Of a DNA stretch of 34,142 nt, positions 1 to 8,831 are shown piece after piece. Origin of the DNA: CAVRUD01 sp963849635. Its GTDB lineage: Bacteria; Chloroflexota; Chloroflexia; Thermomicrobiales; UBA6265. Made by a program: the position numbers and the translations under genes. Under the pieces are notes generated by a model. That model worked only from the letters and a program-made list of their open reading frames with translations, searched no databases and was not told where the DNA came from. Numbering within the stretch: position 1 is the first letter of the stretch; every line of letters starts with the position of its first letter. Location of the stretch: positions 1 to 34,142 of the forward strand of contig CAWKIA010000014.1 of assembly GCA_963849635.1 (NCBI GenBank), in the 5' to 3' direction.

Positions 1-252
1 CGGCGGTGCTTGCGAGTTGCTCGGATGTCGCCGCGACGCCGGCGTCGCCGGCCACGCCTTCGGCCGTTCCCCCGCGGCGCGGATCGCGGCCACGGTCTCG
101 TCGACGTGCTCGGGACGGCGGCCGTTGACGACGACGGCCGCGCCACCCTGTGCCAGGCGTATCGCGGCGGCGCGGCCGATGCCGAGCGAGCCGCCGGTCA
201 CGATCGCGACTTTGCCCGTGAATTCGGTTGGATCGACGGTCGGGACGGACAT
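1..252 (-). pseudogene. Short-chain dehydrogenase/reductase, N-terminal part, frame-broken and cut by window edge
   Basis: Reading the minus strand from an ATG at 252 gives MSVPTVDPTEFTGKVAIVTG, followed by GSLGIGRAAAIRLAQGGAAV and VVNGRR. This is the classical SDR Rossmann start: TGxxxGIG for NAD(P) binding, then NGRR after beta-2. A GGGAG ribosome site lies about six bases upstream of this ATG. After about residue 60 the frame gives non-family sequence, but shifting by one base restores AEGVAGDAGVAATSEQLA, which is typical SDR sequence (the D after beta-3). One G is therefore missing from a five-G run (plus-strand C run at 69-73). The catalytic Ser-Tyr-Lys part lies beyond the window. The substrate cannot be told. 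The family is certain; whether the break is real or a sequencing error is not. Confidence 0.8.
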
Positions 253-450
253 GTCATGCTCCCTTGAACGACGATCTGGCTCATCTGGGCACCGAGCGCC
301 CAAACGGGCCAAACAAGAGAGGTGATTCTATCGAACGGCCGGCCCCGGCAGGGAATGCCGGGGATTGGGCTACGATTGATGTACGGCTGATAGTCGTCTT
401 CTGGTATTTGAAGCGCGCGGCGTTCAGTTTGGTCGTCTGTAGAGGGTTAA

Positions 451-1083
451 ATGCTGCCGCTGATCGGAACTTCGGATCAGGTCGATCTCCTTGGTTATGT
501 AATTGAATCGTGTCCCGCCTGCGGGACGACGGGGCCGCTTGCCGTCTACGAGACGAAGAAAAAGATCACGGTCTATTTCATCCCAACCGTGCCGTATCAG
601 AAGAACCAGATGATCGAGTGCAAGACGTGCCACTCGCGCTTCATCATCCCTGACGACATGCGGGAAACACTGGGCAAGCGCCTGATCTCGCAAGACGCGC
701 TCTCGGAGCAGATCCGGCAGATGCGGGCCGGCATCGGCGGGCCAAATGGGATGGGGGCCGGACAGGCCGGGCGCGGACCTGTCTCCGGAGGTGTTGGCGC
801 CGGGCAGAGGCGGCGGACGCTTTATCAGACGCTGCAGGTCGATCCAGATGCCGATCCGGAGGTGATCGAGGCAGCGTTCAAGCGGCTAGCAATGAAGTAC
901 CACCCGGACCGGTCGAGCGATCCCGATGCGCCGGCCCGGATGCGTGAGATACTGGAGGCGCGGGATGTCCTGGGTGATGACCGGAAGCGACGAGTCTACG
1001 ACGCCTCGCTCGGCATCATGAGGACCCCGCCGCAGGCACCACGACCACATCGAGGAATAGCGACCCGTCCAGAGGATGTTTAG
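451..1083 (+). CDS. Zinc-ribbon protein with C-terminal J domain
   Basis: A 210-residue protein. It has an N-terminal zinc-ribbon-like module with CPAC at 21-24 and CKTC at 57-60. Next comes a Gly-rich linker (about 92-120), then a J domain from about 123 to 188 (RTLYQTLQVDPDADPEVIEA onward) with the HPD tripeptide at 151-153 that stimulates Hsp70/DnaK ATPase. The short Gly-rich linker resembles DnaJ, but the order is reversed: zinc module first, J domain last, and no DnaJ substrate-binding C-terminal domains. It is therefore a specialised J-domain co-chaperone rather than DnaJ. The N-terminal segment between the cysteine pairs (KKKITVYFIPTVPYQKNQMI) matches the zinc-ribbon_15 pattern by eye. 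The ATG is preceded by GAGGG at short spacing. It stands alone on the plus strand. The client is unknown. Confidence 0.85.
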   Translation: MLPLIGTSDQVDLLGYVIESCPACGTTGPLAVYETKKKITVYFIPTVPYQKNQMIECKTCHSRFIIPDDMRETLGKRLISQDALSEQIRQMRAGIGGPNGMGAGQAGRGPVSGGVGAGQRRRTLYQTLQVDPDADPEVIEAAFKRLAMKYHPDRSSDPDAPARMREILEARDVLGDDRKRRVYDASLGIMRTPPQAPRPHRGIATRPEDV

Positions 1084-1190
1084 GACATCGAATCGGGACG
1101 GTTGCCCGCAGCCAAAAATCCCCTGATCTATGTCCAATTAGTCGATTGCCATCCGGCTGCGTTCGGATTGGTGACCCATGAGGTGCGGCT

Positions 1191-1707
1191 ATGGACCGAG
1201 GAACGCTCGATCTCGTCAGGCACAACGCCTGGGCGACGGTGCAAGTATTGCAGACACTCGATAGCCTGGATGATGCGGCGCTCAATGCGACGGTCCCGGG
1301 CACGTATCGGCACGATTATCGAGACGATTCAGCATTTGATCGATTCGGAAGGGTCGTACGTGTGCAGGCTTACCGGAGCCTGGCCGGCTCATCCGTGGAA
1401 GGGCGACGCTTACGTCGGCCTGGATGTCCTGGCGGAGCGGGCCGTGATACTTGGGGAAACGCTGGAGCGATTTCTCTCCGAGCCGTGGGATAGCGACAAG
1501 CTGGGCGAGGCCAGGGGTGATGACGGCAAGGTCTTTGCCGTCCCGGCGGGCGTCTTCCTCACTCAGATCTTCCACCACGCGAACGAGCACCGTGCCCACA
1601 TCTGCACGACGCTCGGAGTGCTGGGCCTCGACGTTCCAGATGTCTCGGCCTGGGGATACTCGCTCGCGGCGGAGCGCTCATGGGTCAAGTCCGTCGAAGC
1701 GCGCTGA
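1191..1707 (+). pseudogene. DinB-like putative metalloenzyme, one frame break
   Basis: Two overlapping frames join into one DinB-superfamily protein. The first part begins MDRGTLDLVRHNAWATVQVL at 1191. From about 1309 the next frame continues GTIIETIQHLIDSEGSYVCR and ends with HHANEHRAHICTTLGVLGLD near the C-terminus. The three metal-ligand histidine regions of DinB four-helix bundles are present: H in LVRHN, H in QHLIDSE, and the HHxxEHRxH cluster. One extra C near 1308 explains the break: 517 bases equals 172 codons plus one. The repaired length of about 171 residues is normal for the family. Family members are often thiol-dependent transferases or of unknown activity, so no substrate is claimed. 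The start is supported by GAGGTG upstream. Tandem with the aldo/keto reductase but not clearly in one operon. Confidence 0.75.
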
Positions 1708-1826
1708 GGCGTGATTGTCTATCCGGGGATAGACGCTCGTAGGCGCGAACCGTTGTAAGCTCGTCGGGACGGAGATGCTTGTTGGAGCCGGAGACAGGCC
1801 AGATCGGGCTGAGAGGAGCAGGCAGG

Positions 1827-2690
1827 ATGGAGAAGCGTCGACTGGGACGGACGGAGCATCAGAGCACCGTAGTTACTTTCGGGACCTACGCGATCGGGGT
1901 GGTAGCCCAGGACGAGGCTGACCGCGCGATCGAGTACGCGGTGGAGCGGGGGATCAACCACTTCGACGTGGCCCCGACGTACGCCGACGCGGAAGAGCGC
2001 CTGGGCTCCTACTTGAAGCGACACCCGTTGCCGGATGTCTTCATCGGCTGCAAGACCGAGCAACGGACGAAGGCGGGCGCCTGGGAAAAGCTGAAGCGGA
2101 CACTCGATTTCCTGGGCCGCGACAAGTTCGATCTCTACCAGCTCCATGCAGTCTGCAACGAGTCGGATCTGGAGGCGTGTTTCGCGCCCGGTGGCTCGAT
2201 GGAGGCGATCCTGGAGGCCCGGGAGCAAGGGTTGGTGGGCCACATCGGTATTACGGGCCACGGTCCGCTCTCTCCCGCGACACACGCTGCCGCCCTGCGT
2301 CGCTTCGACTTCGCGACCGTGATGACGTCCTGCAATCTCCTCATGATTCAGGATGAGCAGTTCCGGAAGGACTGGGAGGTCCTGATGGAGCTGTGCCACC
2401 GCCGCGACGTCGGCATTCACGTGCTGAAGGCTACCGCCAAGGCGCCCTGGGATGGTCGCACCCCGACCCACACCACCTGGTACGAGCCGTTTGTTGCCCA
2501 AGATGATATAGACAGGGCGGTTGCCTGGGTGCTCCATCAGCCGGTGACGACGCTCTGCTCTTCCGGCGACCTGAAGGTGCTGCCGGGGGTGATCGATGCG
2601 GCGGAGCGGTACCAGGAGATCGACGAGGCGGCGCAGCTCACGCTGCTGCATGATGTGCCGGAGTACGGGGACATCTTCGTCAACGCGTAG
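1827..2690 (+). CDS. Aldo/keto reductase
   Basis: A 287-residue NAD(P)H-dependent oxidoreductase with a TIM-barrel fold. The catalytic tetrad of the family can be placed: Asp47 and Tyr52 (HFDVAPTY), Lys76 (IGCKTEQ) and His107 (LYQLHA). The N-terminus MEKRRLGRTEHQSTVVTFGT is typical of the YghZ/Tas-like branch. The ATG at 1827 is chosen because AGGAG ends eight bases before it; an in-frame TTG at 1779 has no such support. The C-terminal region (WVLHQPVTTLCSSGDLKVLP) replaces the usual IxGxRxxxQ cofactor loop with a variant form, so cofactor preference is uncertain. A strong hairpin about 95 bases downstream probably ends the transcript. The physiological substrate is unknown. Confidence 0.9.
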   Translation: MEKRRLGRTEHQSTVVTFGTYAIGVVAQDEADRAIEYAVERGINHFDVAPTYADAEERLGSYLKRHPLPDVFIGCKTEQRTKAGAWEKLKRTLDFLGRDKFDLYQLHAVCNESDLEACFAPGGSMEAILEAREQGLVGHIGITGHGPLSPATHAAALRRFDFATVMTSCNLLMIQDEQFRKDWEVLMELCHRRDVGIHVLKATAKAPWDGRTPTHTTWYEPFVAQDDIDRAVAWVLHQPVTTLCSSGDLKVLPGVIDAAERYQEIDEAAQLTLLHDVPEYGDIFVNA

Positions 2691-2784
2691 GTCCGACTGC
2701 CGGCCAGAAGCACATTGGCCGTGCCCGAATGGTTGCACGGGTCAAGCGCGCCGCTGCTCGAACATTTCTCCAATAGTCTTTGAC

Positions 2785-2818
2785 GCACCGCCCGGGCCAT
2801 CAGCGGCCCGGGCGGTGC
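2785..2818 (+). terminator. Hairpin terminator after the aldo/keto reductase
   Basis: A perfect 14-bp inverted repeat (GCACCGCCCGGGCC / GGCCCGGGCGGTGC) with a six-base loop. It lies in the 319-base gap between 2690 and 3010. There is no long T run after it (CTGTCTGT), so it is called from stem strength and position. The remainder of the gap, which is more AT-rich around 2870-2960, shows no gene. Confidence 0.65.
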
Positions 2819-3009
2819 CTGTCTGTCGCCGGCAAGATCGACGGATCGGTGGGCGACTCTGACGTGGATCTCCTTAAAGTTTAAGGCACGGATCTTGGTC
2901 TTCTCGTATGAGATACCGTCAATTCATGCAATAATCGATAGCCTGTAAACGCAATCGTGATGCCAGAAATGCCACTGGAATGTGCGGCGGGTGAGCTGGA
3001 GTTTTCGAG

Positions 3010-4100
3010 GTGGATGACCGCAAGTTCGACGACCTCACGAGGCTAATGGCCGCCGGTACCTCGCGCCGGCGTGTTCTACGCTTAGCGGCGGGTTCTGGAA
3101 TCGCGGGCATCGCCACGCTTCTGGGGTGGAAGGCAAGACAATTCGGCCCGTAGGAGATGGAGGCGTCGGCGCCGCCGCAGCGCAAGTCACCCAGGCCTAT
3201 TGCGGCAACGTAATCTGTGCCGCCAACCCGGGAGTGTGCAAATCCGGCTGTGTCTGCTGCGGCTACTCGAACGGCAACAGCCGCTGCCGGACCAACGAGC
3301 GAGTGCACCGGTCCCGGATTCATCATCCCCGCGCCGACAACTTCGACGACACCGGCACCAACGACAGACGACGACGACCACACGCGCCAGGCATCCGACC
3401 ACCACGACGACGACTCAGGCTCCGACTACCACTACAACCACCGCATCTCCCACGACGACCACGACGGCACGTACCGACGACCACCACCACCACGACCACA
3501 GCACTGCCCACCACAACCTCGGCGCCGCCGACGACTTTGGGACCGTGTCTTGGAAGGTTCCAGGCCTGCACCGCGAACGCGCAGTGCTGTAGTGGCATAT
3601 GTATCGGCGGAGAGTTCCCGGTCTGCTCAGACCCGTTGGATCCGTGCGTCGTTGCGTCGGCATGCCCTGGATCTGGCCCGTTTGCGACTTGTGTTCCGGA
3701 TGGGACACCCGGTGGCCTGGTGTACCACGGCGAAGCAGGCAATTCAACCAGCCAATGCCTCCGGGGCATTTGCCAGGTGACGGTCGATGGGACCGACGTC
3801 TGTTGTGGTTTCGTAGGCCCTACACCGGAGATCTGCGATGGCATCGACAACGATTGCGATGGGTTCGTCGACGACGGTGCAGTAGGCGTCGGGTCACCGT
3901 GCGGAACCAATGAGGGCGCGTGCTCGATGGGGATAACCGTGTGCGTCGGCGGAAGCATCGCCTGTCTAGGTGGCGTCGGCCCACAAGCGGAGATCTGCGA
4001 CGGAATCGACAACGACTGCGACGGCGTCATCGACAACGGCAATCTATGTCTGCCGGGCCAGATCTGCCTGGGAGCTGCGGGATGCGTCAACGATCACTAG
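3010..4100 (+). pseudogene. Tat-exported Cys-rich protein with Thr-rich linker and two MopE-type metal-binding motifs, four frame breaks
   Basis: Starts at GTG 3010 with GGAG eight bases upstream. The N-terminus DDRKFDDLTRLMAAGTSRRR, followed by VLRLAAGSGIAGIATLLG, looks like a twin-arginine signal. The following Cys-rich segment (QAYCGNVICAANPGVCKSGC) lies in another frame; one missing G near 3123-3126 joins them. Extra bases near 3288, 3367 and 3470 then carry the reading through PTSECTGPGFIIPAP, a long Thr-rich linker of ACN codons, and a Cys-rich domain (CTANAQCCSGICIGG). The C-terminal part has two copies of the EICDGIDNDCDG motif known from the copper-binding MopE family (Pfam Cu-binding_MopE). 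The total, 1091 bases, fits 362 residues after these four corrections. It is likely an exported surface protein that binds metal. Whether it is decayed or mis-sequenced is open. Confidence 0.6.
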
Positions 4101-4118
4101 CAACTGTCGGAGTGTGGG

Positions 4119-4733
4119 CTAGGCGCGAAGGATGAAGCGGGGGAGGCCGTGGCTGGGATCGCGGTGGCGATCGAGGTCGGGGCCGTCCTCCGCGATGACC
4201 GCTGAGACGGCGGCGCGCACGGTGTCACAGGCGCGGGCCACGGCGTCCGCCCAATCGGGGCTGAGGCGATGTTCGGCGATCTCGGCGTCGAACTCGTCGC
4301 GGTCGAGCTCGGTGGCTGTCCCGTCGGGGTCGAGCCAGAGGTCCAGCTCCAGGTCGAGGTCCTGGTAGTAGCCGTTGCGCAGCTCGTGGAGCGGGCGGGA
4401 GAAGTTGACGTAATAACCTATAGTGCGGTCGTCGCCAGTGGTGAAGCGCAGGAGGGAGAACCAGCGGTCGGTGAAAAACCACTGCTCGGCCGCTGCGCGT
4501 TCGAGGCGCTCGATTCCGGCTGGGGTGCGGACTTCGATCTCGCGAGGGCGGTAGAAGTTGAAGTGGTGATGTAGCACGCGCCGGACACCGCCATCGGCGG
4601 GGACCGTGATCCAGCCGCCTTCGATTGGATATTCCCAGCACGCTCCGCGCAGCTTTTCCTTTCGGTAGAAGAGCCGATTGGGAGGCGCCTTGATCGATGG
4701 CGAAGGTGCAACGATCCTCGCTGGTTCCGTCAT
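4119..4733 (-). CDS. DUF402 domain protein
   Basis: A 204-residue protein with a DUF402 core: GYYVNFSRPL at 106-115, YQDLDLELDLWLDPDG at 123-138 and LDRDEF at 143-148. DUF402 proteins include nucleoside di/triphosphate phosphatases (the NtdP branch) and FomD-type hydrolases. They use acidic residues of exactly these strands to hold a divalent metal. A phosphate-ester hydrolase is thus plausible, but the substrate is unknown. The ATG overlaps the rsmG stop in an ATGA, so the two are translationally coupled. The gene ends 18 bases from the convergent Cys-rich gene. Confidence 0.8.
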   Translation of the reverse strand: MTEPARIVAPSPSIKAPPNRLFYRKEKLRGACWEYPIEGGWITVPADGGVRRVLHHHFNFYRPREIEVRTPAGIERLERAAAEQWFFTDRWFSLLRFTTGDDRTIGYYVNFSRPLHELRNGYYQDLDLELDLWLDPDGTATELDRDEFDAEIAEHRLSPDWADAVARACDTVRAAVSAVIAEDGPDLDRHRDPSHGLPRFILRA

Positions 4734-5647
4734 GACGATCCCCTTGCTGCGGCTGGCCGCTCCGCGCGAGGAGGGTCAGAGCGGACGGATTCGGCGGAGT
4801 GGCGCCGGCGGCGGCGGGCGGAGTGGTCGTACATCGAGCGATCCAGATGCCCGAGCGGTTCCCTGGCGGGGATTCCGGCCCGGCGTGGGTATTTCTTGGG
4901 GGTTGAGCCGACCTTCGCCACCGCGACGAGCGTCGTTTGACTGCCAGGGAGGACGCGACTGGCGACGATCTGACCGCCGACGAGCGGAGCAGCCGCTTCG
5001 GCCGCCGAAAGCTCCATCGCAATATCGAGGCCCTTGGGGAAGAGGCCTCGGCCGCCCAGGTGGAGGAAGGGCATCCCCAGCTCGAGGAGCGCGGGAAGCG
5101 ACGCCACCGCCCGGGCAGTCACGACATCAAACTGTTCCCGGTAGGCAGGATCGCGGGCGAGTTCTTCGGCCCGGCCGTGGATGGTGGTGATCTGTCCCAG
5201 GCCGAGTTCGGCGATGCAGGCGTTGAGAAAGGTGACCTTCTTGCCGGTCGCCTCGATCAGGGTGATGTCGAGTTCGGGGCGCATGATCTTGATCGGCAAG
5301 CCTGGGAACCCGGCGCCGCTACCGACGTCGATCAGGCGATTGGGCCTGGCGGGCATCAGGAGCAGGGCCGCGTCCAGGGCTGGCAAAAGAAGCATGGAGT
5401 CGAGGAAGAGACGGCGGTCAACCTCATCAGGGTCGGTGATCGCCGTCAAGTTCATGCGGGCGCTCCAATCCAGCAGCAGTCCGCGATAGGCATCAAACTG
5501 GCCAGCCTGCTCGGGTGAGATTTCCAGGCCAGCCGCATGGGCGAGCGCCGCCATTGCATGCGGGACTTGTGCGGCCCGGTCTGCCCGGTGATTGGTAGCC
5601 GGGGAGGCGTCCGCGGCGCCGGTTTCGTTGTCGTCGGCCTCGCCCAT
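4730..5647 (-). CDS. rsmG: 16S rRNA (guanine527-N7)-methyltransferase RsmG
   Basis: A class I SAM methyltransferase that makes m7G527 in 16S rRNA. Read from ATG 5647 it has 305 residues. The SAM-binding motif LIDVGSGAGFPGLPIKI begins near residue 105. The N-terminal fold (YRGLLLDWSARMNLTAITDP) and the family ending (STPKKYPRRAGIPAREPLGH) are clear. About 40 Arg/Ser-rich residues follow the usual C-terminus. That tail reads into the DUF402 start region and is probably unstructured. AGAGG nine bases upstream supports 5647; an in-frame TTG at 5695 with AGGTGAT upstream would add 16 residues and overlap dxs. The gene directly follows dxs and is coupled to DUF402. Loss of RsmG causes low-level streptomycin resistance in other bacteria. 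Confidence 0.93.
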   Translation of the reverse strand: MGEADDNETGAADASPATNHRADRAAQVPHAMAALAHAAGLEISPEQAGQFDAYRGLLLDWSARMNLTAITDPDEVDRRLFLDSMLLLPALDAALLLMPARPNRLIDVGSGAGFPGLPIKIMRPELDITLIEATGKKVTFLNACIAELGLGQITTIHGRAEELARDPAYREQFDVVTARAVASLPALLELGMPFLHLGGRGLFPKGLDIAMELSAAEAAAPLVGGQIVASRVLPGSQTTLVAVAKVGSTPKKYPRRAGIPAREPLGHLDRSMYDHSARRRRRHSAESVRSDPPRAERPAAARGSS

Positions 5648-5666
5648 CGCCGGTTGCCTCTGCTCG

Positions 5667-7649
5667 CTAGTCTCCGACCTCCGCCGCGACGCCAATGCGG
5701 ATCACCTCTGAGGCTACCACAGGCTGCTTCTCGGACAGCGATGCGCGGGCGGCAGCGGCGATCCCGGCAGGTGTAAGGCCCGCCTTTTCCCGGAGGCGAT
5801 TTTGTGAAGCTTGCTCAAAGATCTTGTCCGGAATGCCCAAAACTGCAACCGGAATGACGCGGTCGTGGGCGGCGAGCAGTTCCAGGACACCCGCGCCGAA
5901 GCCGCCCATGGCGGCGTTCTCTTCGACCGTGACGATCGCGCCGCAGCGATCGGCGAGTTCCAGGATGAGCTCCTCATCAAGCGGTTTGACGAAGCGCACG
6001 TTGACGACGGTAGCCTGGACGCCGGACTCGGCCAGCATGTCCGCTGCTCGCTCAGCGGCGAGCACCATCGAGCCGACGGCGAGGATGGCGATATCGTCGC
6101 CGTCGCTCAGGACTTCCGACTTGCCGATCGGGAGCGTGTGCAGAGGGTCGTCCATGGCGACGCCGATCCCGGCTCCGCGGGGGTAGCGCACGGCGACCGG
6201 GCCGGTGGTGTGCTCCATCGCGGTTGCCAGCATGTGGCGCAACTCGTTCTCGTCCTTTGGCGCCATGATCGTCATGTTGGGCAGGCAGCGCAGGTAGGAA
6301 AGGTCGTAGATGCCATGGTGAGTGCGACCATCGTCACCAGCAAACCCCGCCCTGTCCATGGCAAAAATCACGGGGAGCCGCTGCAGGCAAACATCGTGGA
6401 CGATCTGGTCGTAGGCGCGCTGGAGGAAGGTCGAGTAGATCGCGGCCACCGGGCGAGCGCCGCCGGTGGCGAGGCCGGCGGCGAAGGTGACGGCGTGTTG
6501 CTCGGCGATGCCGACATCGTAGAAGCGATCCGGGTAGACCGCCGCGAACTTGTTCAGGGAGGTGCCGGTCGGCATCGCGGCCGTGATCGCGACGATCCTG
6601 GGGTCGTCCTTGGCCAGTTCGATGAGGGTCTGGGCAAAGACGTCCTGGTACTTGGGCGGCGATGGCGGTGAGGCCGTATCGCCGGGTACCTTGATAGTCG
6701 GGGCGGAGACCGCGTGCGAGCGCTCGCGGTCGGCGTTGGCCGGGTCGTAGCCCTTACCCTTTTGGGTGATCACGTGGACGAAGGCAGGTCCATTGACCTG
6801 ACGGGCCTGCTTGAGGGCGGCGATGGTGGCCTTGATGTCGTGACCGTCGACCGGGCCGATGTAGGTGAAGCCGAGCTCCTCCCAGATCATGGCGTGATAG
6901 ACGAACTCCTTGACGGAGTCGCGCATCCGCCGCCCGAACTCGATCAGGATGTCACCCTGAGGCAACTTGCCCGCGATTCGCTCCCACTCGTGGAGGGCGC
7001 GGGTGTAGCGCGGGTCTGTCCGCACCCGGTCGAGGTACTTCGAGATCGCGCCGACGTTCGGGGCGATCGACATCTCGTTGTCATTGAGAACGACGACCAT
7101 GGGCACACTGAGATTGCCGGCGTTGTTGAGTCCCTCAAAGGCCAGCCCGCCGGTGAGAGCGCCGTCGCCGATGATAGCGACGGCGCGGCCGCGCAGTTCG
7201 CTGTCCGGCCTCATCGACTCGGCGACGGCCATGCCGACGGCGGCCGAGATGCTCGTGCTGGCGTGGCCGGCGCCGAAGGCGTCGTATTCGCTCTCGTCAC
7301 GGGAGAGGAACCCGGAGATGCCGCCTTCCTGGCGAATCGTGGGGAAGCGGTCGCGGCGGCCGGTGAGCAGCTTATGGATGTAGGCCTGGTGGCCGACGTC
7401 CCAGACCAGTTTGTCCCGGGGAGCGTCGAAGACGTAGTGCAGGGCGAGGGTGAGTTCTACCGTACCGAGGCTGGCCCCGAGGTGACCTCCATTGCGGGTG
7501 ACGACCTCGATCAACTCTTCGCGGATCTCCGCGGCGAGGAGATTCAGGTCTGGCATGGAGAGCCGTTTGAGATCGGCGGGGGAAGCGATACCAGCTAGGA
7601 GCTCACGCTGGCTCGGCTGATTGGGATGGGCGGCGCCCTGGTCTGGCAT
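5667..7649 (-). CDS. dxs: 1-deoxy-D-xylulose-5-phosphate synthase
   Basis: Catalyses pyruvate plus glyceraldehyde 3-phosphate to DXP, the first step of the MEP isoprenoid pathway and a source of thiamine/pyridoxal precursors. It uses thiamine diphosphate. From ATG 7649 it has 660 residues, close to family length. Visible motifs are GGHLGASLGTVELTLAL near 54-70 and the TPP/Mg site GDGALTGG...N at 161-175. Further on are YIGPVDGHD, DVGIAEQHAVTFAAG with the catalytic Glu, and DRAGFAGDDGRTHHG. GAGGA seven bases upstream supports this start over an in-frame start 43 codons earlier. It is the first clear gene after a 391-base gap and is followed by rsmG within 20 bases. No frame breaks. Confidence 0.96.
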   Translation of the reverse strand: MPDQGAAHPNQPSQRELLAGIASPADLKRLSMPDLNLLAAEIREELIEVVTRNGGHLGASLGTVELTLALHYVFDAPRDKLVWDVGHQAYIHKLLTGRRDRFPTIRQEGGISGFLSRDESEYDAFGAGHASTSISAAVGMAVAESMRPDSELRGRAVAIIGDGALTGGLAFEGLNNAGNLSVPMVVVLNDNEMSIAPNVGAISKYLDRVRTDPRYTRALHEWERIAGKLPQGDILIEFGRRMRDSVKEFVYHAMIWEELGFTYIGPVDGHDIKATIAALKQARQVNGPAFVHVITQKGKGYDPANADRERSHAVSAPTIKVPGDTASPPSPPKYQDVFAQTLIELAKDDPRIVAITAAMPTGTSLNKFAAVYPDRFYDVGIAEQHAVTFAAGLATGGARPVAAIYSTFLQRAYDQIVHDVCLQRLPVIFAMDRAGFAGDDGRTHHGIYDLSYLRCLPNMTIMAPKDENELRHMLATAMEHTTGPVAVRYPRGAGIGVAMDDPLHTLPIGKSEVLSDGDDIAILAVGSMVLAAERAADMLAESGVQATVVNVRFVKPLDEELILELADRCGAIVTVEENAAMGGFGAGVLELLAAHDRVIPVAVLGIPDKIFEQASQNRLREKAGLTPAGIAAAARASLSEKQPVVASEVIRIGVAAEVGD

Positions 7650-8040
7650 TGAATGTCCTCTTCCGGCACGGCAGAACGGCTCCCTGGCGTCGGGAGTAAC
7701 GTCTGCGGCCGGCGGATCGGCGACATTGCCGATGATCGCGGATGCATTCACGGGCACCCTTGCAAGGAACGTTAGCAATCACGTGACCACGGCGTCAAAC
7801 CGCCGCTCGCAACGGGGTGCTTTATGCAACCAGGACTATGGATGGCCCTCCGTAGCTCAGTCAAGCTATTCGCCGATGTCCGAGCGTAGCGGAGGGCGGC
7901 ATCCGCTCGCGCAGACACCGCCCTTGCCGATTACTCGAAGCTCGATTTGCTGGAATGGACTGGTCCGCAGCCCGATGAGTTCCCGCAACCCATACCTACC
8001 TGGACGCATGCGGGGTCAGTTGGGGTACACCTCAGGCCTG
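7650..8040. other. 391-base gap upstream of dxs
   Basis: No convincing gene. It holds an imperfect stem: GCCCTCCG at 7845-7852 pairs with CGGAGGGC at 7890-7897, and inside it GCTC 7855-7858 pairs with GAGC 7882-7885. An 8-bp inverted repeat, GGTACACC 8024-8031 / GGTGTACC 8057-8064, spans the stop region of the next minus-strand gene and may be a weak terminator for it. The dxs promoter must lie here but no clear -35/-10 pair was found. Confidence 0.4.
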
Positions 8041-8715
8041 TTAGGAGTCGGATGCGGGTGTACCAGCGTCAGATTCCGATTCGGACTGGGACTCGCTGCC
8101 ATCATGGTGGCGGTCGATCCGCCGCTCGATCCGGGCCAGCGCGGCATCTTCGCGCTCAGCTCGTTCCTCCGGTGTGATACGGCCGTCCGCTTCGGCCTCG
8201 TCGAGGCGTTCGATGACCCCGGCCTGCAAGGCGTCGATCAACTCATCGCGGGAGACGTGGGCGCTCTCGGCGATCTCCGCCAGACTCTCGCCACCCTCAA
8301 GGCGATCGCGGATCTCGGTCCACTCGAGGCCGAGCAAATCGCTCACGGTTTGCATTGTTGATTGAACTGACTGGGCGATGCTGGCGCAGCGGCCGACGAA
8401 CTCGCGGCCTTCCGAATCGCCGGAGGCAACTCCGTCTGAATCGCCACCAGTCAGGCTGGCCGCGACGATATCGGCCTGCTCCTGCGTGAGGGTGCCGTCG
8501 GCGACGAGGTCAGCGAGGGTTGCGTCGAGATGCTCCAGCACTCTGAACGTCAGCCGAGCCGCGTCGGCGCAAAGTTCACCCCGGCTGTCACGTCCCCGAT
8601 CCTGTGCGGCGGACACCTGCGGCAGCCCGGCGAATCCCAAAAGTGTGGCAAGCACGGCCCCCGCGATGAGTACCGTCAACGTTCGACCTGACCTCTTTCG
8701 TAGTGCCCCAACCAT
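8041..8715 (-). CDS. Secreted helical protein linked to the two-component system
   Basis: A 224-residue protein. A signal peptide is clear: basic start MVGALRKRSGR, hydrophobic TLTVLIAGAVLATLLGFAG, then a VSAAQD cleavage-like site. The mature part is helix-rich and acidic. It has DGTLTQEQADIV, then a segment GESLAEIAESAHVSRDELID like those repeated in exported proteins of Chloroflexota and Actinobacteria. It ends with DGRITPEERAEREDAALAR and a Ser/Glu tail. The LTxEQ/ITPEE pieces loosely recall LTXXQ (CpxP/Spy-type) or DUF2680 helices, but this is not a firm assignment. AAGGGAG five bases before ATG 8715 fixes the start. It lies 116 bases after the kinase on the same strand. It may be an exported sensor partner or target of that system. 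Confidence 0.75.
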   Translation of the reverse strand: MVGALRKRSGRTLTVLIAGAVLATLLGFAGLPQVSAAQDRGRDSRGELCADAARLTFRVLEHLDATLADLVADGTLTQEQADIVAASLTGGDSDGVASGDSEGREFVGRCASIAQSVQSTMQTVSDLLGLEWTEIRDRLEGGESLAEIAESAHVSRDELIDALQAGVIERLDEAEADGRITPEERAEREDAALARIERRIDRHHDGSESQSESESDAGTPASDS

Positions 8716-8831
8716 TGGACTCCCTTTCGATGGCGCTGCGTTGTCGGGGCTGTTCCCCGGCACCACCGAAGGTAGAGCGGCAACGTAACAGGGGCGTAAA
8801 ACGGTCAAAGATCGAGCCCGATGCGGCGACA

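Noticed and set aside
3360..3520. Thr-codon tract as a CRISPR-like or tandem repeat array
   Set aside because: Irregular ACN codon run encoding a Thr linker; no spacers or fixed repeat unit.
5811..6671. 286-residue plus-strand open frame opposite dxs
   Set aside because: Shadow of the intact dxs; composition only.
7853..7861. TAGCTCAGT, as in the D arm of tRNAs
   Set aside because: No acceptor stem, anticodon arm or GTTCRA T arm at the right distances.
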